In this document: piece by piece, positions 49,743 through 60,732 of the stretch
Numbering within the stretch: position 1 is the first letter of the stretch
How the letters are laid out: each line of letters opens with the position of its first letter
Source of the DNA: Solanum dulcamara
Lineage: Eukaryota; Streptophyta; Magnoliopsida; Solanales; Solanaceae
Length of the DNA stretch: 64,000 bases
Assembly: GCF_947179165.1 (NCBI RefSeq)
Contig: NC_077244.1
Coordinates: 10,480,449-10,544,448, forward strand
Direction of reading: 5' to 3'
Notes under the pieces: model-generated
Databases searched by the model: none
Told to the model about the DNA's origin: nothing
Seen by the model: only the letters and a program-made list of their open reading frames with translations
Position numbers and translations under genes: made by a program

Positions 49743-49845
49743 TAAGGATAAAATAAGAGAAGAACGTTTGAGGTAGTTTGGTCATGTCATAGGTTGTTTC
49801 ATAGATAGATGAATCGGTCCATTCATGTGAAACTATAGTAAGTAG
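49743..49845 (+). pseudogene. LINE (RTE-type) reverse transcriptase C-terminal scrap
   Basis: One frame reads KIREERLR-stop-FGHVIG, resembling the RxxRLRWFGHV signature near the end of non-LTR retrotransposon proteins common in plant genomes. Only about 100 bp can be recognised. Confidence 0.5.
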
Positions 49846-50360
49846 AGTTGTTAAATATCATATGAAAGAAGGTTGTCTCAAAATATTTACCATTTCTTAG
49901 TATAAATGAGGACTTAACTAAATCTATAACAATGTCTAATATCACTAGCATGTCTATTCAAAGGTTTCTACACTGATAACAGTTCATCAATTCCATCTAT
50001 TCACCGCTATTGTCATACTCTATCATTATCAATTACCGTCATCATTGTACTCCATTATTAATTACAACCATCAACAATCCAAAACTACCACCCTCAACCA
50101 CCACCACTACCAATCGATCACTACAATCAATCAACACTAACGCTAGCTACTATTTACAATTATTATTGATATCAATCATTAATACCAAAAAAATCATCAA
50201 GCAATGTCGACAGTCACCATCATAAGCCACCACTATATATTTTCAACCACCATCATCATTCACTATAAGTATTTGCTATCAAGTATCATCCAACTACCAA
50301 CCACCACCAAAATATAGCCATTATCTTCTACTACCAACATTACCAATATATAGCAACTAT
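49846..50360. repeat. CCA/CAT-rich low-complexity DNA
   Basis: From about 49980 the sequence is dominated by CCA, CAT and ACC words. It continues at 51362-51440 on the far side of the solo LTR, so the LTR sits inside it. 49846-49980 is unassigned. Confidence 0.65.
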
Positions 50361-51356
50361 TGTTGGATTTAATTGATAGTTTGAACGGGAAATTGAGGGA
50401 AAAAGACATGGAGAAAAAAATGATTTGTTCTCTCTTCCTTTATTAAATAAGCTTTGGTCCCACATAGGTGGTGGAAAGAAAAACTCTCCTACTTAAAAGT
50501 AGAAACACTCCTTCATGTTGCTAAAGGGTCAAGAAGAGGGTCTCCCCTCGCGTTGTCGTCGTCATAGCTCGTTCGGCTCGGCTCGTCTTTGGCTACGGCT
50601 ACGGTTACGGCTTAGGCTTCGGCTTCGGATTGGATTCGAATTTGGAAGCTTCGACTTTGGCTTCGGATTTGGATTGGATTCGGATTTGGATTCAGATTCG
50701 GATTCGGATTTGGTCAATTGATATGATTGATTGATAATCTTTTTGGACCAAATTTCCTTTAAATTTTAATTAATTAATATTATTTATTTATTTAATTAAT
50801 TAAGTGAAAAAATCCTAACCCATGACCTGCGACCCGCTTCTTTTCCGGATTAATTTAAAAATATTTCCCTCCATTTTTCCAACGGATTTTTGAAAGGTTG
50901 CAACCTTGTCTGAAAAGTTGCAAACCTTCTTCTCAACAGTCAAACATTTTTCCAACAGGTGCCTTTTCTTAAAAGGTGCAAATAGTCTATACATATCTGT
51001 TAATCCTCAGAATGTTCCATACGAAATTTCTGAAATAACATCTTCTTCTTCTTCTTTCTGCACTTCCTAAAACTCGTGTGATATACAACCATCAAGTAGT
51101 TCGCAGTAACCATAATTTGTTGTACCGCTATTCTGGTGAGTAAATCGTTCTATCCTAGGTGGAAAGATTCCAAAACCTTTGGTACATTGAGGGGAATAAT
51201 TTCCTTAAGGACACACTGTGCATTCAGTAGGCTCAATTTCTTGTTCTTACATAATTTTACCAAACACTATTCTTATTTTCTGTTCTAGATTCTATCTTTT
51301 ATTTCAGTATTTATTGTTGGTGTTTCATTATTTGTTTTCAATACAGTTTACTAACA
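50361..51356 (+). mobile_element. Solo LTR, Ty1/copia-like
   Basis: 996 bp from TGTTGGATTTAATTG to ...TTTACTAACA, with a perfect 5-bp duplication ACTAT on both sides (50356-50360 and 51357-51361). The TGTTG...AACA ends and about 1 kb length fit a copia LTR. It contains a hexanucleotide-type simple repeat (50570-50715). No internal region is left. Confidence 0.88.
50570..50715. repeat. Degenerate hexanucleotide repeat
   Basis: Runs of GGCTAC, GGCTTC, GGATTC and GGATTT units. Any open frame here (for example 50515-50721) is low-complexity Arg-Leu/Phe-Gly/Asp-Ser reading. Confidence 0.85.
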
Positions 51357-51507
51357 ACTATCCATGACACCATCATTAGTCAAGGTACCATCCTCGATTT
51401 TCATACATAACTACCACCACTAGCCATCACAATCACCAATCACCATATAATTTTCTTAAAATTTGTTGATTTAGTATTAGATTAAGTTTGTTTTTATTAA
51501 TTTTTAT

Positions 51508-51930
51508 GGGAAATGACACCTTTAGTATGATCAAATTAGTTGTAACACACTCATACTTTACGGAGGTCCTATGAATTCCTTGGATATTTTTGGTAAAGCA
51601 TTTTTTGACATTTAGCGGGTGAGCCAAATAAAAAAACAAAACAATTGTTCAATCATTATCAATCATTTACATTCTCTAACAAAGTGAAAATGGAAACCCT
51701 CTAATTCACACTTCGATTTTCCTAGAAGAAATTAATTGAATCTTTTGAAATTTAATTTCATCCATCATTATATTCTTCCATAATCGAGTTTAGGTTTGTG
51801 TCACACTGGATAAAAGTAAAACAAAATTCTTTAAAATATATTCAAAGGGTGAACTAGGTCACCGGTAAAGTATGATTTTGTTACAACAAATCTGATCATA
51901 GTTTAAGTGTCATATTAGCCATATTTCCTA
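51508..51930. mobile_element. MITE-like element with terminal inverted repeats
   Basis: About 420 bp. The left end (GGGAAATGACACC...GTAACACACTCATACTTTACGG, 51508-51562) matches the reverse complement of the right end (51862-51928) over about 55 bp with small gaps. No transposase. The flanks TAATTTTTAT and TAAATGTTAT could be a decayed 9-10-bp duplication, which would point to a Mutator-like parent; this is tentative. Confidence 0.6.
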
Positions 51931-52213
51931 AATGTTATATTTATTAATTTTTTTAATAGAGAATTTTTATTTTTACATATTCAGATGTACAATAACAACA
52001 GGTTTATTATTTACTATTCATATCTTAATACATCATCTTAATACTGAGATGTCTAGTTAGAGATTCACGCACATTTTATTATTCAGATATGCATTTAGAT
52101 TTTGACATCTTATGTATAATCATAAAAGAGAAATGAAGTCTTAAACTTGTTAGAGAACCTCTAATACTACTACTACTATTACTATTTTTGTATGTATTTA
52201 AATTATTATAAGA
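51931..52213. other. AT-rich intergenic DNA with a short (TAC)n run
   Basis: A short ACT/TAC microsatellite at about 52170-52190; otherwise nothing recognised. Confidence 0.5.
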
Positions 52214-54733
52214 TGTACTGACCCTGAAGGTTATTTTTAAAAAATCTTAGAAAATTACTGTTTTACTCCTCCCATTAGTCGCTCAGTCATGTTTGATCAA
52301 TATTTGAGGTTAAAATTAAAATGGGATCGAAAAGTTAAGAATCTTTAAAGTTTTAGAGTTTTGAAAGCTTTATGGTTGTTAAAAGTAAGTTTCGGTGACA
52401 CCTAGAGCTACGAGTTTCGGAATGTAATTCTGTTGATTCCATCATCTTTAGAATGCGGAATTTTGTATCGGAGGGTTGTTGCCTTCAGTTCCAAGATTTT
52501 TATGGCAATTTGGATCCTTGAGTTATGATGTGAGTGGTACTTAAGGCCTAGTTTTGACTTTCGAATGCTCAAAATTGATTTTTGTCGATTCTATTGGATT
52601 TAGGGAGCGATTTTAGGCATAACTAGAGCTTTGGTTTATTTTTTGGAGGTTAATAGGGCATTTTGGTCTTTTTAGTGGAAGGTTAGTTAGTTGTAGCTTT
52701 AATCGGTATCAGGTAAATGAGAACTCAAATACATGTTTTGATGATTCCATTGAGTCTGGAACATCAAATTTAATTGGGTAGTATATATGATTTATGCGTA
52801 CGGGATTCTGAGTGAATCCCGTGGTCCATTCAAAGAGTTTTGTGCCTTCGTGTTTTTACTGCTGCTAATACTGGTGTCTTCATTGCGATTTGCGATCGCG
52901 TGAATTATCTCACGATCGCATAGGTGTAATTTCACGTGATTCATGATAGCATGTAGGGTGTCAAGATAGCGAAGGGACTATTGGTGGTGAATAACAAATG
53001 TGTGGTCTAGTGTCGCGATTGCGATTAATGAGTTGATTACTCTTCTCTTTGCAATCCTAAGGAGGGGAGTTGCGATCATGATAAGTAAAGAGCCCTGGAA
53101 AGATTTAACTCTCAAAAATTAGGGTTTCATCTCCATTTCATTATTTTTAGACCTTGGGAGCTCGGCAGGAGCGATAAAGATGTTTTTCAAGATTCATTTA
53201 TTGGATAAGTGATTTTGACTTCAAACTTTCATTACCCATTGATTATTTTAATGAAATCACCTAATTGTTGATTTTGCATTCAAACCTTGCGGGTTTCTCA
53301 AGTACATGGATTTTTTGTAAAATTGAGATTTAAAGTTCGTTTCCAACTCTTTTTCAAATTAGTTTTCACCGGTGAGTTCCAAAAAAAACTTAAAGTATCA
53401 TGAATATATACAAAAATCCAAATTTACCCCCCAACCCTTGTAATTTGGCTTTTTGAGGTGATTTGGACTAGATTCCCAAAATTATCAATATGGGTATCAT
53501 TGATTCATGATTTCTTATTGGGATTCTATAATTATTGAAATTTTGTTGATTCAAAGGCCCATCATAGAGGGGAGGCTCAAGTGTCGAGTTGAATTCTTTC
53601 TTTTTAAGGCAAGTGGGCTTCTTTAACCCTTCGTTAAGGTATTAAAAGTTAATTATTGTTCATTGTTAAACGTTGGTTGAACTCTATGAATGATAATATG
53701 AGGTAAAAAGGAATTCGTTGATATAGTGATGTTAGCTACGTGTGCCAAGAATGGGTTTAGGGGTTATATTGACTCTCTTTTGATGATGTGCCAAAGTTAA
53801 TTGTGATTTGGTTGTTGGTGTGAAAGTTATCATCATTTCTTTGAGCATTGTACATATCTTTTTGCATTGATTCTAATAGTTTTGCCACACATCATGGTAG
53901 ATTAACATTAAGAAAGAGAGAAGGTTCCATGCGTCGTGGTAGGTGCACGGATTGATAAGAGTCTCATGGGTCCCGACCTGATATTCTGTTGGTGTTTATC
54001 ATTAGAACGGGCATGCATCACTCTATATAACATTGCACTATATTGCATTATACTTCATCCTTTCCTTCTTGAACTTTCAGAGAGAATGGTTATAGCCTTG
54101 TGATTATTGAATACAAAATTATGTGATGATAATATGTATATGTTGAGGTGCAGTTCGTGATGTGTTATATGTAATATGTTGTTTTGTATATTGTGAATGG
54201 CTAGGTTGGATTGTCTAACTTCTATGCAGGTTTTAGTATATGGAGGTTTTGTTTGTGTGTTGGGAATACATTAGTTCAGTATTGCTCTACCTAGGGTTAG
54301 ATAGGGTTGCCTACTAAGTAATGTTGTTGTTTGGTACTCACTACCTTGCTTTCTACACTTATGTTTGTTATGAGTAGGGGACATCTTTATTAACCCTTCT
54401 CATCTTCGTCCGAGGCTTGTTATTGGAGTTCGTGAGGTAGCTGCTTGTCATCTTGGTAGAAGTCACTGACTCTTTCATTATATCCTTATTCTATTATCGA
54501 AATAGAGACATTTAGACTTTTATTTCATTGAATCTATTGTAAAACTTAGAGAATTGTACATATGACACTAGGCTTTGGGGGCATTTGAACTATTTTTTTT
54601 CCACGCATTTAGGTTATGATTAGTTCTTTATTCCTTTTTTATTTCCACATGTATCTTATCGAGGGTTATTTACACTGACCTATCTTGGTGTGATAATATG
54701 GGTGCCATCACACCCATTTTTTGGGTTGTGAAA
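52214..54733 (+). mobile_element. Solo LTR, family A, full length
   Basis: About 2,520 bp, TGTACTGACCCTGAAGG to ...TTTTTTGGGTTGTGAAA, flanked by TAAGA (52209-52213) and TAACA (54734-54738), a 4/5 duplication. It is colinear with the 5' LTR of element A and LTR copy 1. It contains the U3 block with GCGATCGC (52892-52899), CACGATCGCA and GTCGCGATTGCG words (52885-53020). Confidence 0.88.
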
Positions 54734-54743
54734 TAACATCTTA

Positions 54744-56864
54744 GTAGTCCCTAAGTATAGATCAACAATTGAATACTTCATAAAAAAATCAAAGTCTGCA
54801 AAATTTTGTGTTTTACGAGGGTGTTTATGGGTAGTAAATAGAAGTATCCTCATAGATACAATCCGTAGATAAACTTCAGAAAATCAAGAAAAAAGGTCCA
54901 AGGTTTACAAGTTAAGTTTACAGGCCATAAAAAGTTTTACGGTCGTAGATTTGGTCATCAATCAAGATTCAAAAACTTAGAAAATTTGAATTGAACAGTA
55001 TGAGAGAAAATTATGGATCATGGATGGTTTTATAGATCATAATATGGGTCGTAAACCAAAGTCCTGAACTTCAATACTCAAACATGTATCTGAGTTCTAC
55101 GAAGCCTATCCACGAGTCCTAGTTATAACTACTGTTCGTAGAAAGAGCCTTATAGATCAATCCTCAAAGACTATGTATTTTAGTAAGATTTTTCTACGAA
55201 CAAACAAGATGGATCGTAATACGATCTATGGACCATAATCAGGTCTCGTGGTTGAAGGTTTAGAAACCTAGAATTTCCCTTTGGTTTATATGGGCAGGTT
55301 TTTACAGTTCATAGATAGAACTATGGTTGTAGATGGCCCTCGTAGAAGCTGTCTGACAGTTTTTAATTGGGGGCTTTTCAGTATTTTTTTAATCCTTATA
55401 CTATTTCATTAGGGGCTATCTGAAGTGGGATTAAGTGATTCTTACCAGCCTAAGTCTCTCATTCCCTCATAATTCACTCAAATTATATTTCTTATCACTC
55501 AAGTCTTCTCTCAAAGCAAGAACAAGGGTTCCAAGCTTAAAGTCACTATTCAAGATTCAAGCTAGTGATTCTACTCCAAGCATGTGGAATTTTATCAGTG
55601 GGTATCCCTTCACCTATTAATTCCTGAGAAAATTCCAATTCTTCAAGTTTTATGATTTTCCAAACATAGCGTTTCTATGATTCTCCAAACCTAGTGTTTC
55701 TGTGATTCTCCACACCTAGGGTTTCTATGATTTTGATAGGTTCTTATTAAAATCCAGTTCTTCTTCAAGTATGATTTTCAATTGCATGAATTTAGTTACA
55801 ATTCTCTGTTTCCAATGGTAATTTTATGAACCCTTAGTATACAAGTATTTTCATGTCTTAGAATTATGATTTCTCAAAAGCTTGTTTTCATATTATAATG
55901 TTTCATGATTTAGATTCTTTCAGATAAAGTGTCTTTCAGATTATTATCTGTTTTACATCATGATTCATGAGCTACTCAGTATATCACTATAAGCCAGTTT
56001 TATCAGATTATTACTGTCTTCAATTGATTTCATATTTTCTATGGGAGTAATACTGAGGAGTGAGTAGATTTAGAGATCAAGGATCCCGATCAGCATTTCT
56101 TGACCTTTAGTAGCAATTTCTAAGTCACAAAACTACGTGCCACCATATAATTGTCTTAGATAGATACTGTCTTAGTGGATCCACATTAGTAAGACTCAGC
56201 CTTTATACCATGGCAAGTATATTGGGCCCTTTGGTGGGGCAATTCACTAAAGTCTATGCAGTAGCTCACATGATTATATTTTGGTTTCAATATCTCCTAC
56301 ATTCAGTTTTTTGTTATTGCATGACCAGGTATTTATGTATTTCAGTTCAGAATATCTTAGTTTCATGTTATGTTATTTTTTTATTACATCAGCATGTTTT
56401 GCCGATTCAGCACGTTTAGTTATCTTGTTTGTTATGTATATTCCTTCTACCTTGTACATTCAAAGTACTGATTAGATAATTTCTTTTTATATTGTTTGAT
56501 AATATAGGTTCTGGTGCTGAGTATCCAACACGAGGTTAGTACAGATCCAGTCAGTGTGCAGTAGCTTTTGGTGAGTCCTCATTTTTCGAGGACGAGCTTT
56601 ATGTTACTTTCTAGTATTTTACCTTTAGTTTTTCAGATGATGGAGTTAGCTAGGGGTTTTTTCTATAAATTCATTATTACTAGAGGCTTTTCGGACAGAC
56701 ATTTGGTTTTTGCTTACGTGTTCTCAAATATTTTTCTAATGATGATTTAGACTATTTTAGTTTAGTTCCATATTCAGTTATATTCTCTTAGTGTCATGCC
56801 ATAACATGATGTTAGCTTGGGATCACTTGTGGCTCTAAGCACATGTAGTAGTCTCGGATTTTGA
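54744..56864 (+). mobile_element. LTR relic, distantly family-B-like
   Basis: Contains repeated GATCGTA/CTATGGACC/CTACGA words (54900-55340), the cross-family motif GTACATTCAAAGTACT (56454-56469) and GGTGAGTCCTCATTTTTCGA (56567-56586), all in LTR order. The right end is near ...CGGATTTTGACA. The left end is unclear and no duplication was found. Confidence 0.55.
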
Positions 56865-57170
56865 CATTATTTTACTTTTCATTTTATTTGTATGACTATC
56901 ACATAATCAATTTAGCTTAAATAGAGAAATGAGAATTGATATAACCAATTTCAATTTTTTTGGATTTAGATATAGTTAAATGTTGTTGGTGTTAGTGACT
57001 TAGATATGTTACCTCTAGAAAAACAAAATCTCTTTCTTCCATAAGATAACTAATATTTAAAAAGTTATTCCTGAATAGATCAACAAATATTTGTACTTGT
57101 CTTCATACAAAGAGAACTAAATACCTTATAATATTTATATTAAGCAATGGAAGAATTTTCCAAAGCTTAC
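56865..57170. other. Probable intron remnant next to the MBD pseudo-exon
   Basis: AT-rich DNA downstream (minus sense) of the pseudo-exon donor. No MBD exons 2-5 were found before the LTR relic at 56864. Confidence 0.45.
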
Positions 57171-57256
57171 CTGTGAAGTACCAGCTTGTGGTGCAATAAA
57201 AGATATGGGAATTCCAGTGTTGCATCTGCACGATCAACTTTGCGTTGCTTACCCAT
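57171..57256 (-). pseudogene. Second, damaged copy of MBD exon 1
   Basis: The minus strand reads ATGGGTAAGCAACGCAAAGT...GATGCAACAC...CATATCTTTTAT, aligned with exon 1 of the MBD gene, and ends at a kept donor (CACAG/GTAAGC). It is 86 nt against 102 in the intact exon; the net loss of 16 nt shifts the frame, and the direct frame stops at the splice site. The upstream 240 bp are also homologous. No downstream exons are present in the window. It is most likely a relic of a duplication that was broken later. Confidence 0.75.
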
Positions 57257-57500
57257 ATTCTATAAGAAAATATGAAACACATAGATATATATATTACAAA
57301 AAATAAAAATCGTGTGATGTAATATTGGAGGAAATAATCAAAAAGATATCATTTAACGAATAAAGATGAAATTGCTAGTTTGCTAGTAATTTTTGTATGT
57401 TACTTAATATTTTTAAAACTTAATAAAATTTCTAGAATATCCCAAAAATAAAGAAATAGATTCTTTTTCCACAAGTCTTATGCTTTCAATAACAAGAGCA
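57257..57500 (-). promoter_or_regulatory. Paralogous MBD promoter, TATA lost
   Basis: Similar to 49040-49260, for example GAAATTGCTAGTTTGCTAGT against AAATTGCTCGCTTACTAGT. The TATA word of the intact gene corresponds to CATACAAAAA (minus, about 57400-57390). Confidence 0.6.
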
Positions 57501-58078
57501 ATGATTTTCTTGAGAAATTCAAACTTCTTTGTAACTCATCTAGCATCTTCACATAAAAAAAATTGCTTTCTATTTTTGTTAAAAGAAATTATAGTGTCAA
57601 TGGTTACACAAACCAATTTATATTTTAATATATTTATTTATAACCTTGTTTGAGAAGAGTAGTGATGCTAAGTCAAGTGTTCTATGCTATTTCAATGTCT
57701 GCTCAATTTTCATCAAAAGTACCATGCTTATTTAGTAGGTATTTGGACATGCAATTTCATCTTGTGATTTTGAAATTATGAAATGAAATCAATGATGAAT
57801 GTGATTTCATCTTGTGATTTTAAATTATGAGATGAAATTCCAAATTCTCCAAAAAACTTGATTTAAAAGTTTCATATCATGATTTCACATTTTTCAAATA
57901 CGAAAATTACAAGTTTATATTTTATAAAAAAAATGTCGTATATCTACAAAGGATTTTGCGAGAATGCCAAAGGAGTGATGAAATATTCAAAAAATATGAA
58001 CATGATGATATAGTTACTAATAATATTGACCATGTTCAATTTTATTAAAGAGTACTACACTACAATGCATGTTCAATT
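57501..58078. other. AT-rich intergenic DNA with a possible small MITE
   Basis: Around 57735-57905 the words GTATTTGgACATGCAATTTCAT and, inverted, GTATTTGAAAAATGTGAAATC suggest a small imperfect inverted-repeat element; TTTCATCTTGTGATTTT is also repeated directly (57757 and 57808). CATGTTCAATTTTA occurs twice, near 58033 and 58068. Nothing else recognised. Confidence 0.4.
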
Positions 58079-58690
58079 TTAAGGAAGCAAAATCCCAAGA
58101 GTTCATTAACTTGAAATAGGGCAATATGACTGTGAAAGAATATTCTTTAAAGTTCACTACACTTTCAATGTATACTCCAACTATGGTGGCCGACTCTAGG
58201 GCACGTATGAGTAAGTTTGTCTTTGGTGTTTCTGAGATGATGATGACGGAATGTAGGACTACGATGTTGATCAAGGAGTTGGATATCTCGCGTTTGATGA
58301 CTCATGCTAAACATATTGAGGAAGAAAAGCTCAAGGAAAGTTCTTGGGATAACAAGATAGGACAGATAGTGTGGACTACTCATCTCAAAAATTAGGACGT
58401 GGTAGTCATTCTCAATTTTGACCGAAGCTTTCTAACCCAGCCCTGTCATATGCTAGTGCTCCATTGCCAAAGTTTAGATCTGAGAACAAGGGTAGAACAC
58501 CAGGTTCTAAGTCTCATGGTAGTGTAACTAGTGGTCGCTCTTATGAGGTTTGCTAGAAGTATGGTAAGAATCATTCGGGAGAGTGTATGGACGACAATGG
58601 TAGTTGTTTTAGATGTAGAAAGACTGGTCATAAATTGAGGGATTTCCCATTGTCCCTAGGCAAGGGCAGAGATATTCTTCAATAGAATTA
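58079..58690 (+). pseudogene. Element F gag, 5'-truncated
   Basis: The capsid C-terminal part is open from 58126 for 89 codons (MTVKEYSLKFTTLSMY, RARMSKFVFGVSEMMMTECR). It is followed by a basic linker and a zinc knuckle CFRCRKTGHKLRDF (about 58605-58650) in which the last Cys is Phe; a preceding Cys-rich segment carries a stop. The 5' LTR and first half of gag are absent: similarity starts abruptly at about 58079. Confidence 0.85.
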
Positions 58691-58789
58691 GCCTAATAGA
58701 TCAGAAGCTTCAGCAGATCACCTAACTTAGTTGGGTACCTTGTCTAGTTCTTGTGGCAGACAATGCCAAGACATTATATACTCTACAGA

Positions 58790-59200
58790 CTTGACATGAT
58801 CAGGAGGATTCCTCTAATGTATTCACTTTGATATTACATCCTTTTATCTTGATGTATATGCATTGTTAGATCCAAGAGCTACACTTTCCTTCGTTTCTCC
58901 TTATATTGTAGCGAATTTCAATGGTAGTTCCAAAATATTGTTAGAACCTTTTCTAGTCTATACTTCTATTGGTGAGTAAATTTTAGCTGAGGGGATATAC
59001 AGAAATTGCCCAGTTTCTATCTTTCCAAATATCACCTCCGTTGATCTAGTAGAGCTACACATGCCTGATTTTGATATCATTCTTAGCATGAACTAGTTAT
59101 ACTCAAGTTATGCTTCAGTCGAGTGTAGAACTAAAAGTTGTTAAATTTCAATTTCCTAATAAGACAATTATTGGATGGAAGGGTAGTACCTCAGCACCTA
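58790..59200 (+). pseudogene. Element F aspartic protease
   Basis: Fragments of the protease in shifting frames: a YALLDPRATLSFVSP-like region (about 58855-58905) where LDPGAT is usual, and DFDIILSMN (about 59070-59100), then VVKFQFPNKTIIGWKGS (about 59140-59190). Confidence 0.75.
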
Positions 59201-59229
59201 TAGGTTGATTTGTCTCTTACCTTAAGGCC

Positions 59230-59959
59230 AGAAAGATGATTTCCAGGGGTTATATGTATTATCTAGTTTGGGTTAAAGATTCTATTTTTGAAACCCTAAT
59301 TCTTCAGTCCATTCTAGTCCTGAATAAATTTCTAGAAGTATTTTCTGATGATCTTTCCAAAGTTTCTCCCAAAAGAGAAATTGATTTTGGAATAGACCTT
59401 TTTCCAGATCCCAGCCTATCTCTATTACTCCATACAAAATAGATCTAATTGAGACTAAAGAGTTGAAAGATCAGTTAAATGACCTTCAAGATAAAGGTTT
59501 CATCAAACCTAGCATCCCTTCATGGGGTGCTCTAATTCTCTCTAGGCGTAAGAAAGATGGGTCTCTAGAATGTACATGGACTATCATCAGTTCAACAAGG
59601 TCACAAACAAGAATAAGTGTCCCATCCCCAAGGTTGATGACTTGTTTGATCAGCTTAAGGGTGCCAGTTTTTTCTCTAAGACTGACCTCAAGTCAGGCTA
59701 TCAACATCTCAAACTCAGAGTGACAATGTGCTTATGTCTTTTACAATAAAAATGCTCTTGTAGCTTTTATTGATTCGATGAAGTAGGTGTTTAAACAATT
59801 TCAAGTATGTTCTTCATTCACTTCATAGATGACATCTTGATTTTTTTCCTGGAGCAAAGATGAGCATGCAAACCATTTGAGGATTGTCATGCAGATTCCA
59901 AAGAACCGTTAGTTGTTTGTTAAATTCAATAAGTGTGAATTTTGGTAGAGGTAGGTAGC
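59230..59959 (+). pseudogene. Element F reverse transcriptase, cut by element E
   Basis: N-terminal RT (KREIDFGIDLFPD, 59236-59442; LNDLQDKGFIKPSIPSWGA, 59463-59560) and a palm with intact FIDD (59822-59833). It ends at ...KFNKCEFW, where the LTR of element E begins, just after GTAGC (59955-59959). Confidence 0.85.
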
Positions 59960-60377
59960 TGTAACACCCCCAAAAATTTTCACTAAAATTCAGACCATTC
60001 TTCGTGTACGTATATGGTCATACTAGACGATTGTAAAGTGCATGCATGAGTTAGGACCAATTCCTAAGAAATTGGATAGTGTTGGATGTGATTTAGGGTC
60101 ATGAGAGACCCCTAGAACCAAGCCAAGTCCAAAGAACTCGTCTTGGCTAAGTTTCCGAATGAGTTTGTATAAGTGTCGACTTCCAACGACCTTATCTTTT
60201 TGAATGTAACGAACTAGGTAGACCATGACCTATTAAATTAAAGGTATTCGAGTCTTCTTTCCAATGCCACCAAGATTGCATTTTTTGGAGTTCAGAGTCA
60301 AACGTTATGACTATTTTATGACGGACTAGTGCTGTAGGAATTTCAGGCCTAGACCATAATTGAGGAAAACCTGGGCT

Positions 60378-60665
60378 TGGCGCCGCAGTGGCACGACGCG
60401 CCACCATAGAGCCAGGAACAAGCCTCAATAGTTTAGTCCTTGGCGCGATGCACCACTATTAGATGTGCAGGGTTTTTAAGCCCATTTTACAGAACCCAGA
60501 AAATTTAGGCTTGGCGCTGCAAGGGCACGATGCGCCACTATAGCACCAGGAACAAGCCTCAGTAGTTTGGTCTTTGGCGCGACGCCCCACAATCATATGT
60601 GCAGGTTTTAAGCCTATATTCGACTTGGCACTGCAGTGGCGCGGCGCGCCACTATAGCGCTAGGA
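60378..60665. repeat. CpG-rich palindromic repeat block in element E LTR
   Basis: Three units of GGCGC..GCAGTGGCACGACGCGCC type; the last, near 60636-60653, reads AGTGGCGCGGCGCGCCACT. It is the counterpart of 41560-41860. Confidence 0.85.
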
Positions 60666-60724
60666 GGATTTTAGCCCATTTTTCTAGATTTTTTAGCAAG
60701 GGCAAATAGGACATTTTCCCCAAT

Positions 60725-60732
60725 TATATAAA
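60725..60732 (+). promoter_or_regulatory. Probable element E LTR TATA box
   Basis: TATATAAA about 60 bp after the palindromic block, followed at 60775-60830 by a CTCTCTTCTCTC pyrimidine-rich leader. Confidence 0.6.

Noticed and set aside
50515..50721. Open frame rich in Arg-Leu, Phe-Gly and Asp-Ser
   Set aside because: A simple-repeat reading inside the copia-like solo LTR.
52209..54743. Inverted TAAGA/TCTTA flanks of the family-A solo LTR
   Set aside because: A target duplication must be direct; TAAGA/TAACA fits better and the inverted match is probably chance.
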